This document shows, piece after piece, positions 1 to 8,910 of a stretch of 19,324 nt of DNA (its first letter is position 1; each line of letters opens with the position of its first letter). Where the stretch lies: the NCBI GenBank assembly GCA_004325065.1, contig PITI01000144.1:1-19324 (forward strand). Reading direction: 5' to 3'. The position numbers and the translations under genes are program-made. The notes under the pieces were generated by a model, which saw only the letters and a list, made by a program, of their open reading frames with translations, had not been told where the DNA came from and did not search any database. The stretch is from Hamiltosporidium magnivora (lineage: Eukaryota > Microsporidia > Dubosqiidae).

Positions 1-425
1 GGCCAGTCATTTCTGGGCATTCTCTCAAACCTCTTTTACACTGCTAGAATAGCAGATCTAGGCCATTCTTGCTCTATGACTGTGACAGAGTCAAGTATTG
101 AGTGCAATACCATCAGTCGATTTCCTTCTAGAATGGCATCTGTATTGAGGTTTGTCATGCCGTTGGCTGGTCAACATGCAGTGGCATCGGTACCAGAAGA
201 CGAGGGTATGGTGTCAACCAAGCAGACTAGACTAGTCTGGCAACTACTGCTTGGTGGTTGGTGGGTGGTGTTATGGAAGGTCGGTGGAGGTGGAATTCTC
301 TCGGATAACATTGCTACATCTATATAACACATCAAAATCTCCCCTGCGCTGTTCTCCAAGTTGTTTACAGCCTTAATTTTTTCATTTTTTATATTTTCGC
401 TGTCTACTTTTTTCCTTCTACCCAT
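1..425 (-). pseudogene. Decayed coding-like fragment at the left edge, GC-richer than the rest
   Basis: On the minus strand an ATG at 425-423 opens a frame of 84 codons, beginning MGRRKKVDSENIKNEK and ending at a TGA (173-171). The same frame then stays open for about 40 more codons, to a TAA near 45-40, and continues towards the window edge. The opposite strand is also open from base 1 to 327, so the strand is not certain. I prefer minus because its residues are more protein-like: a basic start, a proline/serine/threonine-rich middle and then a mixed stretch. GC rises sharply for about 345 bp compared with the very AT-rich DNA after 430, as expected for a mobile element or a transferred piece rather than local spacer. 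I do not recognise the family. It could be the end of a retroelement gag or transposase continuing outside the window. Confidence 0.3.
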
Positions 426-429
426 TTTT

Positions 430-1697
430 TCGGATATACAAGATATATTATAGTTTATAGTAAAGCACCTGATGAAAATTATAAATTTTTCATATGTATG
501 TGTAATATTACAGATAACTTGGCATAATTTATTCTGGTTTAGTTACTCTTTTAAAAATTTTATAATCGAAAAAAAAAGTATCGGATATTTGCAAAAAGGT
601 TAAAATATAATTATAAATCTACATATATTTTGCCAAATTGAAATATTAGTAGACAATAAGTTTGTCTATCGAAGAAGTATATCGAATAAACATTTAATTT
701 TATAGATTATAACCAAATAGAGTAGCATTTACAACAATAATGTATGATAATGGATATTAAAAAAGTATTTATAACGAATTATTTGGTAAGATACTTTGGC
801 TGCAAGTAAATCGTAATCTAAAATCGAAATCTAGTAATATTAATCGTACATTTTTGTAAATAAATTATTACAACTGCTGTTTTGTTAAAAATTTCTGAAA
901 TATACGTATATTTCCTAAATTTTTTTTAAAAATATATTTGTTAATTATAAATTAAATACCATATATCAAGTACTATTTATGGATTTTAACTATAATTAGA
1001 ACAAAAAAAATACACATATATAGTATATATTAGTACCTACATCTAATTACTACTTTATAACCCAATGTTCTGATATTTTAAGTTATATCAAAATAATCTG
1101 AAATATATTGCTTTTTATTTATAAAAACTATCGTTAAAGTAAATTTATTCTTAAATGTGTAAAAAATACAATGCATTCAAATTTAATTTATGCGTGAATA
1201 TTAAGGAATATTAACTAAATTAAAAACTAAATGACAAATATAAGAAAGGGGCAAATATTATGGAATGTATACAACAAATTATTGATACAATCTATAATTG
1301 TTTTAACACAAAAACACTGCAGGTGTTACATGAACATTTTATAGAAAATATATTTTAATTTTTCGAACCTAAAGTAATTTATAACTAATGATTAAATAAA
1401 TCAGCATTGTTCTTATATTTGATTCGGCTCAAAATAGATTAATTATTCCGAAGTTATTTTAAATTTAAATACAAAAGATAGGAATTAAAATATAGGAACC
1501 TGATTTTATGTTGGAAAATTATATATTTTAATAATTGTAATTTAATGAAATATTACTTACATATAAATTTCTCAGTACAAACGAATCACAGCGAATTATT
1601 TTAATTTGTTCAAAATATTTAATTTAAATAGTAAATGAAAGTATTCTATAAATCCTAGAACAATTTAATTTACTACTATTTCAAACTAAACAAAATA
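430..1697. other. AT-rich intergenic region
   Basis: This is very AT-rich spacer with frequent stops in all frames and many A/T homopolymer runs. I see no gene, RNA or clear repeat in it. It contains the upstream region of the 415-aa gene, but no promoter element stands out against the AT background. Confidence 0.6.
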
Positions 1698-2945
1698 ATG
1701 AGAAAACCCAGGATGTATTTATGTTTAATTTCTGAGAAACTTAAATGGCTCATATTTTTAGAATTATTTGTTATATCATTGTCTCAAAACTTTATAATAA
1801 ATTCTTTTGAATCAAAATTTGAAAGTAATTATAATTTATTTAAAGATTTATTTGAATTTTTGAATTCGAAAGATATTTATTTTTATGAAATTTTTAATTC
1901 ATCTTGTACTACAAGTCTAATAGAAAATATCGAAGCACTTGAACTTTCTGAAGATACGAACATGTTTCATTTATATTTGAAATTAAAAAACGAAATAGGG
2001 TGTTTTCTAAACAAACGAACATATTTGCTTAATTTTATATTTTATGAAAGTATATCATTACGAAATGATAAAATAAAGACAAGTAAAAATCAGAATTTAA
2101 TGATTTTTAATAAGAAAAAACCGCTTTTATTGTTATATAGAACCGCATTGAATATTTTGTTAAATTTTATGAAGATTTTTAAGAAAATTGAAAACATACT
2201 TATTGCGTCAGAAATTGAATTAGTTCTTGCACCGTTTCTACTTAATGAAAAAGACTTTAGAAATCTCAATTTTTTCATTTTGAGACAGATAAGGAGTAGT
2301 TCTAGTATTTTCGATTTTTTCATTTTGAAAAAAAGTAAGTTCTTTGCTATAAACATCGGGAAACAACAGATAAAGCAACCTATTAATCACAATATGCCTT
2401 CGAGTGTATTATATATTCTAAATGAAACAAAATATAGATTTCATGAAGAAATTGAACAAAGATTTACACCAAATCATATTTTGAATGAAAAATTACTAAA
2501 TATAGAAGTTTATGTAAATACCTATACGATAGTTGAAAGAAATGCAAAAAATAAAGAATCTTATATCCATGAATCACATAAAAAATATGAATTTTTTAAT
2601 TATATCAAAAAAACTGCCAAAAATATTCATGAAAATCATAATTCTAACGAATTTATTTTCATACTTTTTGGATCAAATGCAGTACAATTGAAAATAGATG
2701 TTAAGGAAAAACATTTAACAACAAATAAAATGTATTATACAGCCAGAATAACATTTATTGAATCGATTTTATTCGAAGAATATTTTTTTGAATTTGATGA
2801 AGTCTATTCAAAAATTGGTGATATTAAAAGTAAAATTAGTACAACATTTGAAGAATTTCAACCAGAGAAGGTATCCAACCTTGAATCTTTGCTTTATAGA
2901 ATTACATTTTATAAATTTTGGCATTTATATCAATCTGTTGAGTAA
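1698..2945 (+). CDS. Orphan secreted or membrane-anchored protein, 415 aa
   Basis: This is an uninterrupted 415-codon frame, the longest in the window, in DNA where random frames close after roughly a dozen codons. The product is unrecognised. Residues 17-28 form a hydrophobic core (WLIFLELFVISL) after a short basic start, followed by a small residue near 29. This fits a signal peptide cut near residue 29-30, so the protein is probably secreted or sent to the cell surface. The rest is rich in Asn, Lys, Ile, Phe and Glu, with no second convincing membrane span and only three cysteines (C9, C70, C102). The region from about 290 to 415 is charged and mixed alpha/beta in appearance. The start is uncertain: a second in-frame ATG at 1713 (residue 6) has CCC at 1707-1709, six to four bases upstream, which is the microsporidian-type start motif. 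The first ATG lacks one. Microsporidia encode many such lineage-specific exported proteins, so a host-interface role is only an inference. Confidence 0.8.
   Translation: MRKPRMYLCLISEKLKWLIFLELFVISLSQNFIINSFESKFESNYNLFKDLFEFLNSKDIYFYEIFNSSCTTSLIENIEALELSEDTNMFHLYLKLKNEIGCFLNKRTYLLNFIFYESISLRNDKIKTSKNQNLMIFNKKKPLLLLYRTALNILLNFMKIFKKIENILIASEIELVLAPFLLNEKDFRNLNFFILRQIRSSSSIFDFFILKKSKFFAINIGKQQIKQPINHNMPSSVLYILNETKYRFHEEIEQRFTPNHILNEKLLNIEVYVNTYTIVERNAKNKESYIHESHKKYEFFNYIKKTAKNIHENHNSNEFIFILFGSNAVQLKIDVKEKHLTTNKMYYTARITFIESILFEEYFFEFDEVYSKIGDIKSKISTTFEEFQPEKVSNLESLLYRITFYKFWHLYQSVE
1707..1709 (+). promoter_or_regulatory. CCC motif ahead of the alternative start of the 415-aa gene
   Basis: CCC lies six to four bases before the ATG at 1713, inside the longer reading of the gene. 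Microsporidian genes are known to carry CCC- or GGG-like motifs just upstream of the start codon, so this favours 1713 over 1698 as the true start. Three bases are weak evidence alone. Confidence 0.3.
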
Positions 2946-4208
2946 CATAGATTTCACTCGAAATATTAACTGAAAATTGTCAATAGATATTTATTTTTTT
3001 CTTTAACTGTACACATTAATTTCAAATTAGGAAAAAAAACATCTGGCTTTATACTTACCTACTTAGTCTATTCCTTACTTACCTCTATGTGTCGAGAATT
3101 AACAAACGAATGTTTTCTATTTGTACATTTTAATCAGTTTTAACTCGGAATTATAGGGGATTGTACTATAGATCAGTGTGTTTTATATTCCACCAGAACG
3201 TCAACAATGATTTGCACAGCAATTCTAAACAAAATTGCCATCCAGATAGTTTTTAATGTGATCATCCTCTCCCTACCTCTCTGGTTTATAAACAATCAAA
3301 TATTTTGATTCTAAAAATGATTTGTATGTTTTATAAGAAATACAATTTATCACAAAAATATATTTTTCGTACTCAATAGCTTATCCAAATAAATTTACAA
3401 GTTACTTAATTATATAGTATAACTTAAGGCATGTTTATAAATTATATTTAAGAAAAATAAATATAATCTAAATATTGGTTTTCAATCCTTTTTCTGTTTA
3501 TATTATTTATAATTAAAGCTAGAATTTCAAAAAATTTACTCTATATAAAAGTAATTATATGGTTATTTTCTAAGCAATTTAGAACAAATACAATCTTCGT
3601 TATCTGATAGGTACTCGCATATTTAATATTTTTACACTCACTTAATTTTTCTTTTGAAATTTATTTCTCTAACATGTCTATATATCTTAATTCACCAGAT
3701 TTAAATAATAGACTAATTTAAAGAATTTTACCAGGTCAAGATAAATAATTTCGCTACGTAAAAATATTTTAAATTTCATTTCTACTTATATTCTGCTAAA
3801 TATACAAATTTGGTACAAAAAATCAATATTTATGACGTAGATGCCTTTATATCAAATTATCTCTTTCATTTGCAAAATTTGGTTAATAATTTCATTTTAG
3901 AGTGTAAATAAATATTGAAGGATCAGTTAAAACTTTAGTTGGAATTAGTTATCATTTTATGATTACTAGTTAAAATATAAGCAGAAAAGGATTCTTAGGT
4001 TCTTGAACAAATACATGCATACATTTAAATAACTGAAATATCATAGTAAAATTACTAAGAAATGTTTTAAAATCATGATATTTAAAGATTCAAAACTCAA
4101 GTTTTATTTTCGCAATATATATGTTTCTTTTAGTAGGAACCATTTGAAATTACAAAAAAAAAGCGTTATAATTCGACAAAATATTCTGAAATATTAATCA
4201 TGTCGTGA
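2946..4208. other. AT-rich intergenic region
   Basis: There is no convincing gene. The stretch around 3140-3305 is less AT-rich and holds a plus-strand frame of about 54 codons that starts without an ATG and reads as hydrophobic residues. It could be a very old gene scrap but has no recognisable motif. The rest is AT-rich spacer. Confidence 0.5.
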
Positions 4209-4602
4209 GTGAACTACTTAATTTATACCTTTGTTTTTCTATTTTTGGTAATAAATAAAATGGTTTGCTTTAATAGATCGGCTTATCTATTTTTATCTTG
4301 TTATACTCAAATAGAACCAAAAACTAGTGAGAACATCGGATTCGAAATGTTTATTTGCAATTTAATTGGTCATTTATTTTTTGATTCTTTTACTAGCCAA
4401 TCCAAACCAGAGCCTTGGTTTTTCATATGATAGTGAATATAAAAACCAGGAACCAACGCTGCTTTATTATTCAAAGTCTGTAGATCGATACTTTGTCATT
4501 ATTATGGTAAAAACGACTTATCCAATTTTTTATTTCAGAATGAAAATTTTTATATTGAATAAGCTCAATATTAGTTTCAAGCATGTAAATCTACATTCTT
4601 AG
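4209..4602 (+). pseudogene. Possible frameshifted relic of a small membrane protein gene
   Basis: Two overlapping plus-strand frames together cover about 130 codons: 4209-4430 and 4366-4602. Neither starts at ATG (GTG and TTG). An ATG at 4200 in the first frame is followed two codons later by TGA. The first frame opens with a hydrophobic stretch (NYLIYTFVFLFLVINK), and the second carries a mixed polar stretch (YDSEYKNQEPTLLYYSKS). Base composition here is less AT-rich than the flanks. One reading is a gene broken by a frameshift near 4366-4430 and a stop at its start. The other is chance openness. No family is recognised. Confidence 0.2.
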
Positions 4603-4861
4603 AATAATTAGGTTTATGTGTTTCTTCTTTATTCAGCAAATTTACTTTCTTAAATCTTCATAAATGATCTAACCATTTTTCAGTGATATTATATATTTTT
4701 TAATACCACCGAACGAAAATTTTAAATCTTATCATTTGAAATCTCCATATTTATGTTATTTCCCTATGTTTCAACCATTTTAGTTCTTAATATTTAGTTT
4801 AATGGCCTGATTCTGGACCTATAACACTATTAATATCCTAATCTATTCTAACTGAAATCAT
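4603..4861. other. AT-rich spacer
   Basis: This is a short stretch of AT-rich DNA between the possible relic and the first dispersed-repeat copy. I see nothing in it. Confidence 0.6.
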
Positions 4862-4873
4862 ATTTTTGTGTAT
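4862..4873 (+). repeat. Left target-site duplication of repeat copy 1
   Basis: The 12-mer ATTTTTGTGTAT here is repeated exactly at 5112-5123, immediately outside the other end of repeat copy 1. A perfect variable-length direct repeat at both ends is the usual mark of target-primed insertion (LINE or SINE type). The word is AT-rich, so some chance remains. Confidence 0.6.
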
Positions 4874-5111
4874 TTATTCATTCATCCTTGGCACTACAGC
4901 CCTGTGCAAGCCTTGGCCTCCGTTAGTAATATCACCCACCCATCCTTTTCCACTGGGTTTGTTTAATTAGTGGGTTTCGCAACAGGTAGTTTTAAAGGGT
5001 GGGTTGTTAGCCCTACGCCCAACCCCAACATGTAGGATCAGTCTCTTTCAGTCGCCTCTTGCGACAAGCAGAGAATACTCCAAGCCAATTCTGCTCCCGG
5101 CATGTTGGGGA
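4874..5111 (-). mobile_element. Dispersed repeat, copy 1, about 238 bp, SINE-like or LINE-tail-like
   Basis: This is a GC-rich island in AT-rich DNA and is found three times in the window. All copies share recognisable blocks: TGGCACTACAGCCCTGTG, a GGCCTCCGTTAGTAAT region, TAGTTTTAAAGGGTGGGTTG, TACGCCCAACCCCAACATG and AGTCGCCTCTTGCGACAAGC. Read on the minus strand it ends in short GATGAATGAATAAATA-type repeats next to the duplication, as SINEs and some LINE 3' ends do. The flanking 12-bp direct repeats suggest this copy is a complete insertion, so the unit is about 238 bp. Frames within it (for example from 5004 and 5059) are incidental. CCCCAACATG at 5023-5032 recurs inverted as CATGTTGGGG at 5101-5110, so the 5' part could fold. 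I see no A or B box, so pol III origin is unproven. From memory, the TCGCCTCTTGCGACAAGC-like block resembles motifs scattered through arthropod genomes; I could not verify this. Confidence 0.7.
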
Positions 5112-5123
5112 ATTTTTGTGTAT
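5112..5123 (+). repeat. Right target-site duplication of repeat copy 1
   Basis: This 12-mer is identical to 4862-4873 and sits directly after the GC-rich unit. It defines the right insertion boundary. Just beyond it, 5163-5168 (GCAGAG) and 5175-5180 (CTCTGC) form a small hairpin that lies outside the repeat. Confidence 0.6.
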
Positions 5124-6026
5124 CAGTTTATATTATTTTCGAGTAACTATCTTACGTGTTTGGCAGAGACAAGGCTCTGCGGAGCAGGAAGTATCTTTAC
5201 AGAAATATTTTAGTGCTAGTCTAATAACGATTCTATATATTCGATGTTTAAGAATAAGAATCAAGCTAATAAGATTTTACTCGACAAAACGCAGACGTTC
5301 AAATTATTTTCCTTCAATTGTTTTTTTTCTTCTTTAATTTCAATTGTATATTGTCTTGTTTAGTCTGAACTTTTCCTAAGTATCTAAACTAAATACTTTT
5401 CTGAATTTTAATAAAATTTTTATAAAGCACTTCTAAATATCGCTGAGAGTCAGCCATTTATATGCGCTCCGTGTCACTTTCAGATGCTCACACTTGAGCT
5501 TTCACAAGATGTTATAAACAACATTTGATATCTTAATTTATTATATTTCAAGATGAATGAAGCATTGGTTCTAATAATCATTTGGCAATTAAATATTTAA
5601 AGAATTAATTATTTTTTTTACTCTGATTAATATGAAAATATCCGTTATAATTTGAACACGATATATAAATTATTACTTTTTACGAATTACGCATATCCTA
5701 ATTATTCTTCAGGTGGATTTATAAATAAATTTCTATAGTATTCTATTTCAAACCTTATTTTATAATATCCGCTCTGCTAAATTTTAAGGTTCAAGAAACT
5801 CTTCAATAATATAAGATTTCGCTTTTGAATATTTTAAATAATTAATTCTTTCGTTGATTGGTTTCCTAATGATGGATTTGCTTAGAAACAAAATATATTC
5901 CTTGTATGTTTAGTCCATCTTAGGAGCGTTCATGTTAATAACATAGCAAACTAATTAGTTTAAATTCTTATTAGAGTACTCAGAAAAATAAACCGTTATT
6001 CAAAAATTAGAAACTTTTTGGTAAAA
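5124..6026. other. Intergenic region downstream of the AOS1-like gene
   Basis: There is no gene. 5140-5200 is locally GC-richer with a 6-bp hairpin (5163-5180). 5447-5515 is another GC-richer patch, containing a CTCACACTTGAGCT word close to one in the hairpin at 7973-8020. The rest is AT-rich spacer. Confidence 0.5.
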
Positions 6027-6032
6027 TTTATT
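6027..6032 (-). terminator. Poly(A) signal of the AOS1-like gene
   Basis: On the minus strand this reads AATAAA, about 60 bases after the TAA stop at 6093-6091. The position suits a 3' end signal, but the motif is common in such AT-rich DNA. Confidence 0.35.
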
Positions 6033-6090
6033 GAAAAAAATTAGGAATTCTGTACATCGAAAAACAAAATTTAAAGAACAAAGTGAATGT

Positions 6091-6633
6091 TTAATTCAAA
6101 TCCAAGGTATATTTTGATAGGTAAATATCCCCTTTAATTTTCTTAACAGCTTCTTGAACAAAAATTGCACCTAAAAGACAATCATTGGCTACAGAGGATT
6201 CTTTTGTCCCACAATTTTCTTTACACGTTTCTTCTTGATCCAAAAAATAGAATGAAAAACACTTACTGCATATAAAAACACAATTATTTACAGAAACTTC
6301 TGGTTTCAGATCAATAAAAACGGTTAGTGAATAATCGTTGTATCTAACGTTTTGGTGATTGACGATATCACAGATTATATTTTCATTTATTTCTGTAATT
6401 TTTATAGGTGAAAGTTTTTCAAAAGAATCAAATGCATATTTATTGTATCCAATCTTCTTTACACCCAATAAAACGAAATTTTTTATTATTTCACCTGCAA
6501 TAAATCTATTTTGATTTTCTTGATCTAAAATCAATACCGTAAAATTTAATAACTTTTTTTGTGTTTCAAATCCGAATATTCTTATTTGTCTATCATATAA
6601 TTCTACTTCTTCTTTTGATATTTCTTTTTCCAT
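6091..6633 (-). CDS. AOS1: SUMO-activating enzyme E1 small subunit, AOS1/SAE1-like, shortened
   Basis: This 180-aa protein is probably the small subunit of the SUMO E1, which pairs with UBA2 to adenylate SUMO. The start is placed at the ATG at 6633, because the longer frame opens only with TTG. Residues 9-20 (EVELYDRQIRIF) followed by GFETQKKL match the DRQIRLWGLEAQKRL signature of AOS1. In E1 enzymes this arginine reaches into the partner's ATP site. Residues 31-61 match the first Rossmann strand and helix, but the usual glycine-rich turn is replaced by LDQENQNRFIAG. Residues 118-136 match the FF..D.FGYHGYTF segment, and 148-166 (SVANDCLLGAIFVQEAVKK) match the C-terminal AVVGGILAQEIVK helix. 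About 130 residues normally lying between the last two blocks are missing, giving 180 aa against about 340. C122-x2-C125 and C137-x3-C141 could bind zinc. CC directly precedes the ATG. NAE1/ULA1 is a less likely identity. Confidence 0.75.
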   Translation of the reverse strand: MEKEISKEEVELYDRQIRIFGFETQKKLLNFTVLILDQENQNRFIAGEIIKNFVLLGVKKIGYNKYAFDSFEKLSPIKITEINENIICDIVNHQNVRYNDYSLTVFIDLKPEVSVNNCVFICSKCFSFYFLDQEETCKENCGTKESSVANDCLLGAIFVQEAVKKIKGDIYLSKYTLDLN

Positions 6634-7972
6634 GGATACCAATAAAATGATTGGTTTTTTTCAAGAAGTATTTAAATTTTTTTTTAGAATCGGAGCGAAT
6701 GGATTTTCAAAAAAAAATAAATAGCTTAAAGAAACAAAAAGAATGGCTTTCATCCTGATATACTCAATACAATATATAATAAAAAAAGAGTTTTAAATTT
6801 ATTTTTGACGAAAAATTTAAGTTAAAAATATTAAGATATTAAAAGAAATGAGATCTCCTTGTACAAAAAAAAATAAATTCAAACAGAAAAAAGGATATAA
6901 AGTGAATTAGGTAAGCTAACTAGTGTATATTTTAGCTTATTAATATACGAGGATATTTAAAAAACAGATTTAATTGTATTTTTTCTAAAATCAAGATAAA
7001 CGCAATTAGCATCTGGATCTACTGTAATTTTTGTTTATATTTGTGCAAGATGCTATAAATATATCAGATTACATATAAGATGATTTTATTTAAATATTTG
7101 GCATCTTAAAACTACCTATTTTGATTTTTCAGTTTATATCAATCAAAAAATGACATGAAGATGGTTAGAAATAAAGTGAAAACAATATTAAGATTTAAAA
7201 TAATTAATCTCTACTTTCGATTCTGGCTAGTAACTGAATAACAATACATTTAATTCTGAATCAAAAAAAAGACAGAGAATGACTTTTTTTCGCAAAGAGT
7301 CAACTTGTTATAAATTCGAATATGACATGATTTATATGTAAAAAAAACTTCTAATCGTGATTTTGAAATATCAAGAATGTTATAAGCACGCGATATGAAT
7401 TATACTGGTGTTAGTATTCGATAAAGAATTTTTAACAAAAAAAATATTATATTATTGAACAAATTATAGTTCGAGTCGATATAGACAAAATGAATATGGG
7501 ATGAAAAGCTACACATAAAATTTAGATATATACTCCATCGAAACGAGAGAAATAAATATACATAACAAAGGCTAGCATTATAAAATTTATTTTTTAATAG
7601 AACAACCGAAGTTAAAGTAACGTTCAAAATACAAAAATGGATTTAGTACCAGGTATTTTGCATCGAACCTATAAGATGGATATATAGACCAAAAAAACAA
7701 TGCAAATATGTATATAATTGTATAATATTCTAAATATATCTCTAAAGAACTATAAAAAATCCAAAGAAACGAATTCTTACAAATAAAAATGATATATGTA
7801 GAAGAACGAATATTTCTAATGACACAGGCGTTAAAAATATAATTGAAAAAATATATGAAAAAAATTATTTGTATAATTTTAAAATAAAATATTTTTAATA
7901 AAATATTAAGAAACCACAATATATAATTTATAATTTGGTTTTTTAGTTATATTAAAGCCCTTCGTATACATA
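6634..7972. other. AT-rich intergenic region
   Basis: This is the upstream region of the minus-strand AOS1-like gene. Directly before its start lies CCAAT-6-ATTGG (6639-6654 region), a small inverted repeat of unknown meaning. Two overlapping minus-strand frames at 7400-7627 and 7587-7919 are hydrophobic, and both start only at TTG. The longer has no ATG anywhere, so I do not call them genes. Otherwise it is AT-rich spacer. Confidence 0.5.
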
Positions 7973-8020
7973 GAGTAGCACGTATATGAACTCACCCTTG
8001 AGCTCAGATATGTGCCACTC
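7973..8020. repeat. Long imperfect hairpin, 21-bp arms
   Basis: The arms are 7973-7993 (GAGTAGCACGTATATGAACTC) and 8000-8020, separated by the 6-base spacer ACCCTT. Seventeen of 21 positions pair by Watson-Crick rules. On the minus strand two of the four mismatches become G-U pairs, so an RNA made from that strand would fold slightly better. It is GC-richer than its flanks. It could be a regulatory RNA element, a small palindromic mobile element or a replication-related cruciform. The sequence does not decide between them. Confidence 0.55.
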
Positions 8021-8257
8021 TTTCTTCTTATTGCAAAAAAAGAAGCTTATATAGTATTTTTAAGATTTTTGTTAGAAAAAATTTTTTATTTACAAAATTT
8101 TGTTCAATAATAGCTTGGTCTTTTCTTTCTTTATATTATGTTTCCCTCTTTTTGTTAGTACAATTAGTAGTATTTAGGTTTCTATTCATAGTTCGACTTA
8201 AGCATAATTTCGGCTTTTATTCATAATTAAAAATTTCTATAATATTGTTTTTTTATT

Positions 8258-8492
8258 CACCATGCGAGTGCAGAATTTGCTTGGTGTATTCTTTGCTTGT
8301 CTTAAGAGGCGACTAAAAGGGACTGATTCTCCATGTTAGGGTTAGGCGTAGGTCTAACAACCCGCCCTTTAAAACTACGTGTAAGAAACCCAATAAGTAT
8401 ACAAACCCATTGGAAAAAGACCTATGGGCGGTATTACTAAGAGAGGCCAAGGCTCGCACAGGACTGTAGTGCCAGAGATGGATGAATGAATT
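8258..8492 (+). mobile_element. Dispersed repeat, copy 2, inverted relative to copy 1
   Basis: Its reverse complement aligns with 4874-5111 along the whole unit, by eye around 80 percent identical. Shared blocks include AGAGGCGACTAAAAGGGACT, TAACAACCCGCCCTTTAAAACTAC and GCCAAGGCTCGCACAGGACTGTAGTGCC (split here into pieces as they appear), ending in GATGGATGAATGAAT. Flanks carry TTGTTTTTT (8245-8253) and TTGGTTTTT (8491-8499), possibly a decayed target-site duplication with one mismatch. It lies 182 bp from copy 3 in opposite orientation. Confidence 0.65.
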
Positions 8493-8674
8493 GGTTTTTG
8501 GTTACACCTGCGTTCTTATTGTTATATATATGCAATATATATGGTATTAAATCTGTGATACTAATCTCTTTGCAGGGTCTATAATAATGCCATATTCTCA
8601 AATCGAATAAAAAAATTTGGATATAAATAATTACTTTTCTCGATTAGAATAAATAATTTCAATTATATCTTTGA
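8493..8674. other. Spacer between inverted repeat copies
   Basis: This AT-rich spacer separates two head-on copies of the dispersed repeat. It would be the loop if the two copies paired. I see no gene in it. Confidence 0.5.
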
Positions 8675-8910
8675 ATACCTTCATCATTGGTACTACCGCC
8701 CTAAAATAGCCTTAGCCGCATTGAGTAATACCACACACCTGTCTCTTTCAAGTGGGCTCGTTTACTTGAGTAAGTTTCGTAACGATATAGTTTTAAAAGG
8801 TGGGTTATTAGCCTTACGCCCAATCCCAACCTGAAAAGCAAGTGCCTTTTAGTCGCCTCTTACAACAAGCAACGAATCTCCCAAGCCAATTATACTCCTA
8901 AATGGTGGAG
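8675..8910 (-). mobile_element. Dispersed repeat, copy 3, same orientation as copy 1
   Basis: It is collinear with 4874-5111 but more diverged. Retained blocks include TTGGTACTACCGCCCT, AGTGGGCTCGTTTACTTGAG, TAGTTTTAAAAGGTGGGTTA, TACGCCCAATCCCAACCTG and TAGTCGCCTCTTACAACAAG. I found no clear flanking direct repeat. The greater divergence suggests an older insertion than copy 1. Orientation is given so that the short-repeat tail is the 3' end. Confidence 0.6.

Noticed and set aside
2090..2356. Minus-strand frame of 88 codons.
   Set aside because: It lies antisense inside the 415-aa gene and is Leu/Lys/Phe-rich, as expected of an antisense shadow.
2758..2973. Plus-strand frame of 71 codons overlapping the end of the 415-aa gene.
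   Set aside because: It is an out-of-frame shadow of that gene with no independent support.
5004..5337. Two plus-strand frames (69 and 92 codons) over repeat copy 1.
   Set aside because: They cross the repeat boundary and its duplication into unrelated spacer and are not kept open in copies 2 and 3.
6634..6642. Longer start for the AOS1-like gene at a TTG.
   Set aside because: The in-frame ATG at 6633 is preceded by CC, and nuclear genes in this group use ATG. The three extra residues add no conserved sequence.
7400..7919. Two overlapping minus-strand hydrophobic frames (75 and 110 codons).
   Set aside because: Both begin only at TTG. The 110-codon frame has no ATG at all, and the Phe/Ile/Tyr-rich content is what translated AT-rich spacer gives.
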